Positions 30,838 to 42,263 of a DNA stretch of 64,000 bases are shown in pieces (positions within the stretch are counted from its first letter, which is position 1; every line of letters begins with the position of its first letter). Position numbers and translations under genes: made by a program. This stretch comes from Piscinibacter gummiphilus (lineage in GTDB: Bacteria > Pseudomonadota > Gammaproteobacteria > Burkholderiales > Burkholderiaceae_C). The notes below the pieces were generated by a model, which worked only from the letters and a program-made list of their open reading frames with translations, ran no database searches and was not told the DNA's origin. The stretch lies in the NCBI RefSeq assembly GCF_032681285.1, contig NZ_CP136336.1:1785001-1849000 (forward strand), in the 5' to 3' direction.

Positions 30838-31332
30838 ATGAAGACCCTCTTTGCCGCCACGACCCTCCTGGCCCTCGCGGCCTGCACCAGCTACGGGCCG
30901 CAGTCGATCGCGCCGGGCACGCCGGTGGACGCGGTGCGCCAGTCGCTCGGGGTGCCCACGGGCGAGTTCGCCCGGCCCGATGGTGGGCGCCGCCTCGAAT
31001 ACGCGCGCGGCCCGTTCGGGCGCCACACCTACATGCTCGACTTCGATGCCGCTGGAAAACTCCTGCGCTGGGAGCAGGTGCTGACCGAGGCGAACTTCAA
31101 CACCATCCAGCCCGGCATGTCGGGCGCCGAGGTGCAGGCCCTGATCGGCCATTCGTTCGACCAACGCATGGTGGGCGTGGCCGAGCGCCGCCAGACCGTC
31201 TGGGCCTACCGCTACGAGACGCCGTTCTGCCAGTACTTCCAGGTGGGCATCGATTCGCACGGCAAGGTGATGGACACCTCGTATGGCCCCGACCCGCTGT
31301 GCGAGACGCGGGAGACGTCCGACGCGCTATAA
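30838..31332 (+). CDS. Outer-membrane lipoprotein, BamE/SmpA-like repeats
   Basis: 164 residues with a lipoprotein signal (LLALAAC, Cys at about 16). The mature part contains two BamE-like beta-alpha units: IAPGTPVDAVRQSLGVPTGEF and IQPGMSGAEVQALIGHSFDQR, each a strand followed by G-x-s/t-x-x-e/d-V-x-x-x-l/i-G, the pattern of SmpA/OmlA folds. It is not the canonical BamE by length; role unknown. It ends 7 nt before the ArsC-like gene, so the two may be co-transcribed. Confidence 0.8.
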   Translation: MKTLFAATTLLALAACTSYGPQSIAPGTPVDAVRQSLGVPTGEFARPDGGRRLEYARGPFGRHTYMLDFDAAGKLLRWEQVLTEANFNTIQPGMSGAEVQALIGHSFDQRMVGVAERRQTVWAYRYETPFCQYFQVGIDSHGKVMDTSYGPDPLCETRETSDAL

Positions 31333-31339
31333 ACGGCCG

Positions 31340-31696
31340 ATGAATTCCATCACCCTCTACGGCATTCCCAACTGCGACACCGTGAAGAAAGCGCGCGCCT
31401 GGCTGGCGGCGCGCGAGGCCACGGTGAACTTCCACGACTTCAAGAAACAAGGTGTGCCCGAAGCACACCTGGCGCAGTGGCTCCCGGCAGTCGGCTGGGA
31501 GAAGCTCGTGAACCGCCAGGGCACCACCTGGCGCAAGCTGCCGCCCGAGCAGCAGGCCGCAGTGACCGATGCCACGTCGGCCCGCGCCTTGATGCTGCGC
31601 GAGCCGAGCGTCATCAAGCGCCCGGTGGTCGAGTGGGCCGACGGCAAAGTGACGGTCGGGTTCTCCGACGCGCTCTTTGCCGAGCGCCTTGGTTGA
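31340..31696 (+). CDS. ArsC/Spx-family protein (YffB-like)
   Basis: 118 residues, thioredoxin-fold. The N-terminus LYGIPNCDTVKKARAWL has a single redox Cys in the YffB/Spx pattern (C-D-T-V-K-K-A), not the CXXC of thioredoxin. KRPVVEW near the C-terminus supplies the family's cis-Pro region (R-P-V). YffB-type proteins use glutathione in vitro, but a physiological arsenate-reductase role is not established and no arsenic genes are adjacent. Confidence 0.85.
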   Translation: MNSITLYGIPNCDTVKKARAWLAAREATVNFHDFKKQGVPEAHLAQWLPAVGWEKLVNRQGTTWRKLPPEQQAAVTDATSARALMLREPSVIKRPVVEWADGKVTVGFSDALFAERLG

Positions 31697-31768
31697 TCAG
31701 AAGACCAGCCAGAGCAGCAGGATCACGGGAATGGGCACGCCGATGGCCCAGAGCAGGATGGATTTCAT
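31697..31768 (-). CDS. 23-residue single-span membrane peptide
   Basis: A short gene encoding MKSILLWAIGVPIPVILLLW followed by LVF: almost wholly hydrophobic with a central PIP kink and one N-terminal Lys, i.e. one membrane helix. An AGGAG box lies 6 nt before the ATG, which supports real translation. The stop touches the convergent ArsC-like gene end (0 bp). Very similar tiny membrane proteins occur in other proteobacteria as far as I recall; their role is unknown. The 132 bp up to 31900 show nothing else. Confidence 0.65.
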   Translation of the reverse strand: MKSILLWAIGVPIPVILLLWLVF

Positions 31769-31900
31769 GGGAGTCTCCTGTTAACCGTTGAGGTGCTTGC
31801 AGGTTAGGCGCAGGCGCTTGCGCCGCGTACCGGACAGCGCCTTTGAAGCGCAGGGGACAGCGCAGCCAAGCCGCGTCGGAGTGATCCGACGTGCGTGTTG

Positions 31901-33052
31901 CTAGGTGCGCAGCTCGAAGCCCGCTTCCGCCACGGCGGCCCCGTTCACCAGCACCTCGATGCGGTGCGGGCCCGGGTAGTAGACGCGCGTGGTGATGGGC
32001 CTGAGCGAATGCTGCTTGCGGAACTCGCGCCGCTCGCCGGCCGCCAGTTCCACCACCCAGCCCTTGAACACCTTGGGCGAGGTGTCGCCGTTGGCCTTCA
32101 CGTGGTGCACGGCGTAGTCGATGGCCAGGCGTTGCGGCTTGCGCGCGGTGGACTGCAGCGTCAGCGCGAGCTGGAGGCTATCGCCCACCGTTGCGCGGCG
32201 AGACGACAGCGCCACGCTCGCTTCGCCCTTGAACCTGTCGCCCACGCCGAAGGCTTTCAGCACCCCGGCGTGCCCCTTCTTCACCAGCGTGCGGCTCGCG
32301 TGCCTCAGCAGCGCCAGGCGCGCCGGCGTGGCCGTGGGCAGGTGCTCCTGCAGCCAGGCTTCGATCAGGTAGGGGTGGTCTTTGGCGATGTCGTTCAGGT
32401 GGTTGGCGACGCTACGTCGCACGTAGGGGCTGGCGTCGTCCATCAGGCGGCGCAGCAAGGGCAGGGTGGGCGAGGGGTCGTCGACCAGGGGCTTGAGCAC
32501 CATGCCCCAGGGCAGGCGAGGGCGGCTGCCTTCGCTCACCAAGCGGCGCACGTGCGGGCTCGCGTCGGTGCTCCAGCGCTGGAGTGTGTCGAACGACAGG
32601 GCGGGCTCCGCGAGGATGAACGGGCGGATGGCCCACTCGGCGGTGAAGCGCTGCGTCATCGCATGCAGGGCCTGCAGGGCGCGTGGGGCCTTGTCCTTCC
32701 CGTGCCGGGCCACATACTCGGTGAGCGGCCACACGGCCCAGCCGGCGAGGCCGTCGTCTCGGGCGCCGCTGGGGCTGTCGAGCGTGGCGTCGTCGATCTC
32801 GCCCATCGACGCGAGCGCGCCTTCCATCACCGTGGCGGCGCTGTCGAAGTCGCTGGGAAGCGTCTTCTCGAGCGCGGTGCAGAGGTGCTGCGCGCGGGCC
32901 TTCATCTCCAGGGCTTCCAGCCCGCTCAGGGCGAGCGAGCGGAAGCGTTTCGCGTTGAAGGCCGCACCGGTTTCAGCGCCCGCACGTTGCAGGTGGCTCG
33001 CCATCGCGGCGGCCACCTGCGGTCCGAGCAGGTTCTTGAACGGCTCCGGCAT
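31901..33052 (-). CDS. DNA alkylation repair protein (AlkC-like, HEAT-repeat)
   Basis: 383 residues. Helical HEAT-like repeats fill the first 250 residues, including DASPHVRRLVSEGSRPRLPWG and DDASPYVRRSVANHLNDIAKDHP, segments typical of COG4335 (AlkC/AlkD-related base-excision glycosylases acting on alkylated bases). The C-terminal about 110 residues are strand-rich, resembling the Ig-like add-on of some AlkC proteins. It starts 13 bp after the aconitase stop on the same strand, so it is probably in that transcript. Confidence 0.87.
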   Translation of the reverse strand: MPEPFKNLLGPQVAAAMASHLQRAGAETGAAFNAKRFRSLALSGLEALEMKARAQHLCTALEKTLPSDFDSAATVMEGALASMGEIDDATLDSPSGARDDGLAGWAVWPLTEYVARHGKDKAPRALQALHAMTQRFTAEWAIRPFILAEPALSFDTLQRWSTDASPHVRRLVSEGSRPRLPWGMVLKPLVDDPSPTLPLLRRLMDDASPYVRRSVANHLNDIAKDHPYLIEAWLQEHLPTATPARLALLRHASRTLVKKGHAGVLKAFGVGDRFKGEASVALSSRRATVGDSLQLALTLQSTARKPQRLAIDYAVHHVKANGDTSPKVFKGWVVELAAGERREFRKQHSLRPITTRVYYPGPHRIEVLVNGAAVAEAGFELRT

Positions 33053-33065
33053 CAGTCCAAAGAGA

Positions 33066-35789
<2,724 letters not shown>

Positions 35790-35891
35790 GGCGATGCTCC
35801 TGTGGGTGAGGGAGGGGGAGAGCCTTTGATTGTGCCGCTGCTGTTTGACCTCGGGGTGGCAAGGCCACTGATCGGCGAGGTTCAGCAAAAA

Positions 35892-35938
35892 GTTTCTCAT
35901 TGTGGACGGAATGCGCGGATCTGCATAAAATGAGAAAC
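35892..35938 (+). promoter_or_regulatory. Promoter flanked by perfect inverted repeat (Xre-toxin operon)
   Basis: GTTTCTCAT (35892-35900) and ATGAGAAAC (35930-35938) are perfect reverse complements. Between them lie a -35-like TTGTGG and, 18 nt on, a -10-like CATAAA. The right arm overlaps the expected transcription start, so binding of the Xre-type protein there would block the promoter. Confidence 0.6.
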
Positions 35939-35941
35939 ACT

Positions 35942-36421
35942 ATGCCAGCCCGTGCACCCACCCCCGACCTCGCGGCCACCGCCCGCCTCGGTGCGCTCGG
36001 GCTCGACATCCGCGCCCGCCGCAAGGCGCTGGGGGTCAGCGCCCAGGCGGCTGCCGCGGCAGCCGGCATGTCGCGCGTGACGTGGCACCGCATCGAGGGC
36101 GGCGAGCCCTCGGTGACGATGGGCGCCTACCTCAACGCCCTGGGCGCACTCGGCCTGGAGTTCCGGGTAGGCGACGTGGCGGTGGTGCCCGTCAAGGCGG
36201 CGGCGATGGCCGTGCCGAAGCGCATCCGCCTGGCCGACTACCCGCAACTCAAGCGGCTGGCCTGGCATGCGCCCGGGCTCACCGAGCTGACGCCCGCCGA
36301 GGCGCTGAGTCTCTACGAGCGCCACTGGCGTCACCTCGACCGCGAAGCGCTCGATGCGAAGGAGCAGGCGCTGCTGGAGGCGCTCACGCAGCAGGAAGCG
36401 AAGGGGCGCCTGCTTGTTTGA
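35942..36421 (+). CDS. Xre-family helix-turn-helix protein, putative antitoxin
   Basis: 159 residues. An Xre-type DNA-binding domain lies at about 15-75 (LDIRARRKALGVSAQAAAAAAGMSRVTWHRIE, then LNALGALGLEF). The C-terminal half is helical and charged and probably contacts the partner. An upstream ATG (35930) lies inside the operator arm, so the MPARAP start is preferred, giving an almost leaderless message. Its stop overlaps the start of the nucleotidyltransferase gene by 8 nt, the usual arrangement for an antitoxin-toxin pair. Confidence 0.75.
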   Translation: MPARAPTPDLAATARLGALGLDIRARRKALGVSAQAAAAAAGMSRVTWHRIEGGEPSVTMGAYLNALGALGLEFRVGDVAVVPVKAAAMAVPKRIRLADYPQLKRLAWHAPGLTELTPAEALSLYERHWRHLDREALDAKEQALLEALTQQEAKGRLLV

Positions 36422-37118
36422 GCGCCCCCACCACCGCCGCATCGCGACCGTGCTGGAATCGCTCGATGCACCCTTGCTGCTGACGCACCGCTGCCTCTTC
36501 GGGGGCGGCACGGCGGTGGCCCTTCGCTATGGCGAGTACCGCGAGTCGGTGGATGTGGACTTCCTGGTGTCCGACGTGGCGGGCTACCGCGAGCTGCGCC
36601 AACGCTTGACCGGCCCCAGAGGACTGCAGGCGCTGGTGCGCGACGGCGCGTCGTTGCAGGCGCTTCGCGAAGTGCGTGCCGATCAATACGGCCTGAGAAC
36701 CATGCTGAAGGTCGACGATGCCGAGATCAAGTTCGAGATCGTGCTCGAAGGCCGCATCGAACTCGACCCGCCGGGGCCGGAAGATCTGCTCAGTGGCGTG
36801 GCCACCTTGACGCGCCTCGACATGGCCACGACCAAGCTGCTGGCCAACTCTGATCGCTGGGCCGATGACCTCGTGTTCAGCCGCGACTTGATCGATCTCG
36901 CCATGATGCAGCCCAAGGGAAAGCTGCTGAAGCTCGCCATCGCCAAGGCCCAGGCGGCCTACGGCGAGAGTGTGGAGCGCGACCTGGCCAAGGCCGTCGA
37001 CCACCTGCTCGGCCGCGAAGGCCGGCTCGAGCGCTGCATGAGTGCCATGCAGATCTGCGTGCCGCGTGCGCTGCTGTGGAAGCGCATCAAGGCGTTGCGG
37101 CCAGCCGGCGCCGCCTGA
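36414..37118 (+). CDS. AbiEii-like nucleotidyltransferase, putative toxin
   Basis: 234 residues starting with TTG overlapping the Xre gene's stop. It contains [24 protein letters not shown], the GG(T/S)A...L and D-x-D core of AbiEii/MNT-like nucleotidyltransferase toxins, followed by a helical lobe with [22 protein letters not shown], which matches the K...R..RD.(I/L)DL motif of the family. Such enzymes modify tRNA or other targets and are held in check by their cognate partner. Overlaps the end of convergent tctA by 32 nt. Confidence 0.8.
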   Translation: MFERPHHRRIATVLESLDAPLLLTHRCLFGGGTAVALRYGEYRESVDVDFLVSDVAGYRELRQRLTGPRGLQALVRDGASLQALREVRADQYGLRTMLKVDDAEIKFEIVLEGRIELDPPGPEDLLSGVATLTRLDMATTKLLANSDRWADDLVFSRDLIDLAMMQPKGKLLKLAIAKAQAAYGESVERDLAKAVDHLLGREGRLERCMSAMQICVPRALLWKRIKALRPAGAA

Positions 37119-38589
37119 ACAAGCGCACCACCCCCGGCAGGCACAGCACCAGCACCACCATCGCCAACAGGGCGGCGCACATCGGGCGTTCGAGGAACAC
37201 CGTCCAACGCCCCTCGCCGATGGCCAGGCCGTTGCGCAGGTGGGCTTCGGCGAGCGGCCCGAGGATCATGCCGACGATGACGGGTGCGGCTGGAAAGTCG
37301 AAGCGGCGCATCAGCACGCCGGCCAGGCCCACGCCCCACATCAGCACGAGGTCGAACGCGCTCTGGCGCATGCCGTACACGCCCACCGTCGCGAAGACGA
37401 GGATGCCGGCGTAGAGCTGCGGGCGCGGGATCTTCAGGAGCTTCACCCACAGGCCCACCAGCGGCAGGTTGAGCACCAGCAGCATCACGTTGCCGATGTA
37501 GAGCGAGGCGAGCAGCGCCCACACCAGCGCCGACGACGTCTGGAAGAGCTGCGGCCCGGCCTGGATGCCGTAGTTCTGGAAGGCGGTGAGCAGCACGGCG
37601 GCGGTGGTCGAGGTGGGAATGCCGAGCGTGAGCAGCGGCACGAGCGTGGCCGTCACCGAGGCGTTGTTGGCGGCCTCCGGCCCAGCCACGCCTTCGATGG
37701 CGCCGGTGGTGCCGAACTCTTCCGGGTGCTTCGACAGCTTGCGCTCGGTGGCGTAGCTGAGGAAGGTGGGAATCTCGGCGCCGCCGGCCGGCACCGCGCC
37801 GAACGGGAAGCCGATGGCCGTGCCGCGCAGCCACGCCGGCCAGGAGCGGCGCCATTCGCTGCGCGTCATGTGGACCTTGCCCGTGCGGTTGAGCGTCGAC
37901 GCGCTGCGTCCCTCGTAGAGCGCGGTGTAGAGCGTCTCGCCGACGGCGAAGAGGCCCACCGCCACCAGCACCACCTCGATGCCGTCGAGGAACTCGGGAA
38001 TGCCACCCACGTAGCGTGCCTGGCCAGTGAGCTGGTCTTGCCCCACCAGACCGACGGCCAGGCCGATGAAGAGCGATGTCATGCCGCGCAGGCGGCTGCG
38101 GCCGAGCACCGCGCTCACCGTGGTGAAGGCCAGCAGCATCAGGCAGAAATACTCGGGCGGCCCGAGCTTCACCGCGAACTCGGCCACGGGCGGCGCGAAG
38201 AGCGTGACCAGCACGGTGGCGAGCGTGCCGGCGACGAACGAGCCGATGGCCGAGGTGGCGAGCGCCGCGCCGGCCCGGCCGTTCTTGGCCATCTTGAAGC
38301 CTTCGAGCGCGGTGACCATCGTGGCCGTCTCGCCCGGCGTGTTGAGCAGGATGGAGGTGGTGGAGCCGCCGTACATCGCCCCGTAGTAGATGCCGGCGAA
38401 GAAGATCATCGAGGCGGTGGGCTCCACCTGGGCGGTGATGGGCAGCAGCATCGCCACCGTCACCGCAGGCCCGAGGCCGGGCAGCACGCCGATGGCCGTG
38501 CCGAGCGCGCAGCCGAGGAAGGACCACAGCAGGTTGATCGGCGTGGCGGCCGAGGCGAAGCCGGCGAGGAGCTGGTTCCAGGTGTCCAT
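37087..38589 (-). CDS. tctA: Tripartite tricarboxylate transporter large permease
   Basis: 500 residues, about 11-12 membrane helices. Family-defining segments include [43 protein letters not shown] and [17 protein letters not shown]. It is the ion-coupled channel subunit of a TctABC system importing a carboxylate across the inner membrane. Its ATG overlaps the tctB stop as TGATG, so translation is coupled. Convergent with the toxin gene, overlapping it by 32 nt. Confidence 0.95.
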   Translation of the reverse strand: MDTWNQLLAGFASAATPINLLWSFLGCALGTAIGVLPGLGPAVTVAMLLPITAQVEPTASMIFFAGIYYGAMYGGSTTSILLNTPGETATMVTALEGFKMAKNGRAGAALATSAIGSFVAGTLATVLVTLFAPPVAEFAVKLGPPEYFCLMLLAFTTVSAVLGRSRLRGMTSLFIGLAVGLVGQDQLTGQARYVGGIPEFLDGIEVVLVAVGLFAVGETLYTALYEGRSASTLNRTGKVHMTRSEWRRSWPAWLRGTAIGFPFGAVPAGGAEIPTFLSYATERKLSKHPEEFGTTGAIEGVAGPEAANNASVTATLVPLLTLGIPTSTTAAVLLTAFQNYGIQAGPQLFQTSSALVWALLASLYIGNVMLLVLNLPLVGLWVKLLKIPRPQLYAGILVFATVGVYGMRQSAFDLVLMWGVGLAGVLMRRFDFPAAPVIVGMILGPLAEAHLRNGLAIGEGRWTVFLERPMCAALLAMVVLVLCLPGVVRLFRRRRLAATP

Positions 38590-39101
38590 CAGATCCACCC
38601 GCTTTGCGTGAGTGCCGGGAGCGTGAGGCCCAGCAGTTTGCGGAAGAGCCAGAACACTGGCGCCGAGATCGCAAGGCCGATCGCGGCATCGACGAGGGTC
38701 TGCCCCGCGTCGCCGCCCGGCTTGCCCTCCGAACCGCGAAGCCCGCGCACCGCCAGCACGAAGCCCAGTGCGCAAGCCAACACGAAGCCGATGGTCGTGA
38801 TGAGTGCCGCGATCTCCAGCACGCCGGCCGAGACCCAGGCGAAGGCCTTCCAGTCGCCGCGCCCGGCACCCGAGGGCACCTCCACCTCGCGATAGCCGCC
38901 ATGCGTGGCGTGCCAGCAGAGCAGGGCGCCGCACAGCGCGAGCACCGCGCTCACCACCCACGGCAGGAAGTTGGGGCCGACGCCCTGGTAACCCGCTGTT
39001 GACGGGATGAACCACGCGCCGGCCGCCATCACGGCGGCGACCGCGAGGGTGCCGAGCCCCACCAGCAGTTGCAGGCGGGGCGAGGTGGCCGAGGTGCTCA
39101 C
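38589..39101 (-). CDS. tctB: Tripartite tricarboxylate transporter small permease
   Basis: 170 residues with four membrane helices and a charged central loop, the TctB pattern ([21 protein letters not shown] near helix 2). The start is assigned to GTG, whose GTGA overlaps the tctC stop; an extended upstream frame lies inside tctC and has no family similarity. It bridges receptor and channel subunits of the transporter. Confidence 0.87.
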   Translation of the reverse strand: MSTSATSPRLQLLVGLGTLAVAAVMAAGAWFIPSTAGYQGVGPNFLPWVVSAVLALCGALLCWHATHGGYREVEVPSGAGRGDWKAFAWVSAGVLEIAALITTIGFVLACALGFVLAVRGLRGSEGKPGGDAGQTLVDAAIGLAISAPVFWLFRKLLGLTLPALTQSGWI

Positions 39102-40060
39102 GACACCATGCCGGCTTTGGTCATGGTCTCGCGCAGGCTCGCGAATTCCTTCTTCACGAACGCGTCGAACTCGGCGCCGCTCAGCACGGCGGGGGTCCAC
39201 TGGTTCTTCTCCAGCGCCTCGGCCCAGGCCTTCGACTGCAGGGCCTTCAGCACCATCTCGGTGATCGCCTTGCGCTGCTCGGGCGTGATGCCAGGGCCGG
39301 CGTACACGCCGCGCCAGTTGCCGATCTCCACATTCAGGCCCTGCTCCTTCAGCGTGGGGATGTCGATGCCCTTCACGCGGCTTGGCGCGGTGATGCCGAT
39401 GGGCAGCATCTTCTTCGCCTCGATGTACTGCTGGAACTCGCTGAAGCCGCTGCCGCCCACCGTCACGTTGCCGCCGAGAATGGCCGCCACCGCTTCACCG
39501 CCCCCACGGAAGGCCACGTAGTTGATCTTCGCCGGGTCGACACCCGCTTCGCGCGCGATCATGGCCGCGGCGATGTGCTCGGTGGAGCCGCGCGAGCCAC
39601 CGCCCCATTTCACGCTGCCCGGGTCTTTCTTGAGCTGCGCCACCACGTCGGCCATGGTCTTGAGCGGCGAACTGGCCGGCAGCACGAACACGCCGTATTC
39701 GGTGGTCAGGCGGGCGATGGGCGTCATCGTGTCGAGCGTCACCGGCGGCTTGCCGCTGATGATGCCGCCGAGCATCACCGCGCCCATCACCATCAGCGCG
39801 TTCGGGTCACCCTTGCCCATGTTGGCGAACTGCGCGAGGCCCAGGGCGCCCGCCGCGCCGCCCTTGTTTTCAAAGGTGACGCTGCCGGCCACCCCGGCGT
39901 CCTGCAAGGCCTTGCCGAGGGCCCGGCCGGTGAGGTCCCACCCGCCGCCGGGGTTGGCGGGGATCAGGATCTTGAGGTTGGCGGCGGCCTGGGCCGAAGA
40001 GGGCAGCAGGCCCGCGGCAGCAAGTGCAGCCAGGCCGTGGAGGAAGGTGTCGCGGCGCAT
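39098..40060 (-). CDS. tctC: Tripartite tricarboxylate transporter substrate-binding protein (Bug family)
   Basis: 320 residues with a signal peptide (about 26, ending AQA; a twin Arg at position 2-3 precedes a hydrophobic core) and the Bug/TctC receptor fold: [30 protein letters not shown] and [11 protein letters not shown]. Periplasmic, binds a carboxylate such as citrate or an aromatic acid; the exact ligand cannot be read. AAGGAG lies 5-6 nt before the start. First gene of tctCBA. Divergent, over 193 bp, from the GT41 gene at 40254. Confidence 0.92.
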   Translation of the reverse strand: MRRDTFLHGLAALAAAGLLPSSAQAAANLKILIPANPGGGWDLTGRALGKALQDAGVAGSVTFENKGGAAGALGLAQFANMGKGDPNALMVMGAVMLGGIISGKPPVTLDTMTPIARLTTEYGVFVLPASSPLKTMADVVAQLKKDPGSVKWGGGSRGSTEHIAAAMIAREAGVDPAKINYVAFRGGGEAVAAILGGNVTVGGSGFSEFQQYIEAKKMLPIGITAPSRVKGIDIPTLKEQGLNVEIGNWRGVYAGPGITPEQRKAITEMVLKALQSKAWAEALEKNQWTPAVLSGAEFDAFVKKEFASLRETMTKAGMVS

Positions 40061-40253
40061 GTCGTCTCCTTTGTGGTGGGGCTCGGCGCGCAGGCGCACG
40101 CCGGCTCGTTGTGCGCCGAGCTTACCCGCGCCACGGGTCTTGCGGGCGAGAGGCCCGGTAGGCGGAATAGACGCCGGATTCACCCGCATTCGCCCCGATC
40201 GCCGCGAGGGCCGCTGCCCACAATGGTGCGACCCCACTTTGCCCATCGTCCCC

Positions 40254-42125
40254 ATGAAAAAGTCGACCGCGAAGCCTCCGCTGGTGGCGGCGAGCCCGGC
40301 AGCCGCCGTCGTCGCCGTTGACGCGCCTTCGGAACTCGACCGCGAGCTGGCGCTGGCACGCTCCGGCACCATGGGGCTGGGCGACCTGATGAACCGCAGC
40401 CAGCTGCTCGCGCAAGACGGCAAGGCCGACGCCGCCGCCGAGCTCTACGAAGCCTGGATTGCCCACACCGTCTCGCCGCTGCTGCACGTGGCCTGTTTCA
40501 ACTGGGGCACGCTGCTCGGCAATCTCAACCGCATGCCCGAGGCGGAGCGCGCCTACCAGCGTGCGCTGGCCCTGAGCCCCGGCTTCCACCAGGCACGGCT
40601 GAACCTCGGCCACCAGCTCGAACGCCAGGGCCGCCCGGCCGAAGCCCTTGCCGAATGGCAGAAGGTGGCCGACCAGCCCGGCGTGGAAGAAGAGCTGCTG
40701 CTGCACGCCCTCAACAACATGGCGCGCCTGCTGGAAACGCAGCGCCGCTACGACGAAGCGCTGGCCTGCATGGTCAGGAGCCTCGAGTTCAAGGCCACGC
40801 AGAACGACGTGATCCAGCACTACGTGCACCTGCGCCAGAAGATGTGCGCCTGGCCGGTCTACCAGCCGGTGGGCGACGTGACGCTCAACCGCCTGCTGAT
40901 GGGCACCTCGGCGCTCGCCATGCTCGGCGAGAGCGACGACCCAGCGCTGCAACTGCTCGCCGCGCAGCGCTTCGTGAACGAGCGCCTGCCCCGCCAGCAG
41001 CCCGAGCCCTTCCACAAGAGCGGGCCCCGGCGCGAGGGCAAGATCCGCATCGGCTACCTCTCGGGCGACCTGCACATGCACGCCGTGGGCTTGCTGTCGG
41101 TCGAGCTGCTGGAGCTGCACGACCGCGAGCGCTTCGAGGTCTACGCCTTCTCATGGAGCCGCGACGACGGCTCGCCGCTGCGCGCACGCATCCGCGCCGC
41201 GATCGACCACTACGTGCCCATCGGCGGGCTCGACGACGCCACCGCCGCGCGCGTGATCGCGCAGCACGGCATCGACGTGCTCGTCGACCTGCAAGGCCTC
41301 ACCAGCGGCGCGCGCCCGGCCATCGTGGGCATGCGGCCGGCGCCGATCCAGGTGAGCTACCTGGGCCTGCCCGGCACCTGCGCGCTGCCCGGGGTCGACT
41401 GGATCCTGGCTGACCGTTTCGTGATGCCGCCCGAGCTGCTGCCGTACATGACGGAAAAGCCGATCTACGTGCCCAGCTGCTACCAGGTGAGCGACCGCAA
41501 GCGCGAGGTCGGCCCCACGCCGAAGCGCGCCGACTACGGCCTGCCCGAAGACGCCTTCGTCTTCTGCTCGTTCAACAACACCTTCAAGTTCACGCCGGCC
41601 CTCTTCAAGAGCTGGATGCGCATGCTGCAGCAGGTACCGAAAAGCGTGCTGTGGCTGCTGGCCGACAACGAATGGGCGCTCGAGAACCTGCGGCGCGAGG
41701 CCGATGCCCACGGCATCGCCCGCGACCGGCTGATCCTCGCGCCGCGCGTGCAACCGCCCGAGTACCTGGCGCGCTTCCAGCTGGCCGACCTGATGCTCGA
41801 CACCTTCCCCTACAACGCCGGCACCACCGCCAGCGATGCGCTCTGGATGGGCCTGCCCATCGTCACGTATTCCGGCCGCAGCTACATCTCGCGCATGGCC
41901 GGCAGCCTGCTCACCGCGGTCGGCTTGCCCGACCTCGTGACCTTCACGCTTGCCGACTACGAAAAGCTCGCTGTGCAGCTGGGCAACAACCCGCTGCGGG
42001 TGGCGTCGTACAAGCGTTACCTGAACGAGCAGGGCCGGCAGTCGAAGCTTTTCGACGTGCCCCAGCTCGTGCGTGACATCGAGCACGAATTCGAGCGGTT
42101 GGCGCTGGAACACCGCGCCACCTGA
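40254..42125 (+). CDS. TPR-containing O-GlcNAc-transferase-like glycosyltransferase (GT41)
   Basis: 623 residues, cytoplasmic. TPR-like helices occupy about 45-200, with RMPEAERAYQRALALSPGFHQA and RRYDEALACMVRSLEF. A GT41 catalytic region (about 255-615) follows: IRIGYLSGDLHMHAVGLLSVE with the conserved His, FNNTFKFTPALFKSW with the UDP-binding Lys, and YNAGTTASDALWMGLPIVTYSG. This is the bacterial counterpart of OGT/SPINDLY and is related to HMW1C adhesin glycosyltransferases. No ribosome-binding site is obvious. It is followed by a hairpin (42132-42147) and the type I secretion genes, which suggests that its protein acceptor is exported by them (inference). Confidence 0.87.
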   Translation: MKKSTAKPPLVAASPAAAVVAVDAPSELDRELALARSGTMGLGDLMNRSQLLAQDGKADAAAELYEAWIAHTVSPLLHVACFNWGTLLGNLNRMPEAERAYQRALALSPGFHQARLNLGHQLERQGRPAEALAEWQKVADQPGVEEELLLHALNNMARLLETQRRYDEALACMVRSLEFKATQNDVIQHYVHLRQKMCAWPVYQPVGDVTLNRLLMGTSALAMLGESDDPALQLLAAQRFVNERLPRQQPEPFHKSGPRREGKIRIGYLSGDLHMHAVGLLSVELLELHDRERFEVYAFSWSRDDGSPLRARIRAAIDHYVPIGGLDDATAARVIAQHGIDVLVDLQGLTSGARPAIVGMRPAPIQVSYLGLPGTCALPGVDWILADRFVMPPELLPYMTEKPIYVPSCYQVSDRKREVGPTPKRADYGLPEDAFVFCSFNNTFKFTPALFKSWMRMLQQVPKSVLWLLADNEWALENLRREADAHGIARDRLILAPRVQPPEYLARFQLADLMLDTFPYNAGTTASDALWMGLPIVTYSGRSYISRMAGSLLTAVGLPDLVTFTLADYEKLAVQLGNNPLRVASYKRYLNEQGRQSKLFDVPQLVRDIEHEFERLALEHRAT

Positions 42126-42131
42126 GCCACA

Positions 42132-42147
42132 CGGCCCGGAAGGGCCG
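42132..42147 (+). terminator. Small hairpin with GGAA tetraloop
   Basis: CGGCCC, GGAA, GGGCCG, 6 nt after the GT41 stop; no T-run follows, so it is more likely an mRNA stabiliser or weak pause site than a full terminator. The rest of the 138-bp gap to the ABC gene has no gene. Confidence 0.35.
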
Positions 42148-42263
42148 AATAGTGCGGCAAACATCGCGCTATTGAGCCCATTGCGCGGGCGCCGGCCGCT
42201 CAGAATGAAGCGGACTCACTCTGTCTCACAGATCGCCTGCGCGTTTCGCGCTGGCACCCCTTC

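Noticed and set aside
31340..31696. Linking the ArsC-like gene with the ArsA fusion as one arsenic system
   Set aside because: They are 25 kb apart, and the ArsC-like protein is of the YffB type, which is not a proven arsenate reductase.
36414..37118. Calling the Xre/nucleotidyltransferase pair a canonical AbiE system
   Set aside because: The partner is a short Xre-type protein without the AbiEi winged-helix and C-terminal domains, so only an AbiEii-like toxin is claimed.
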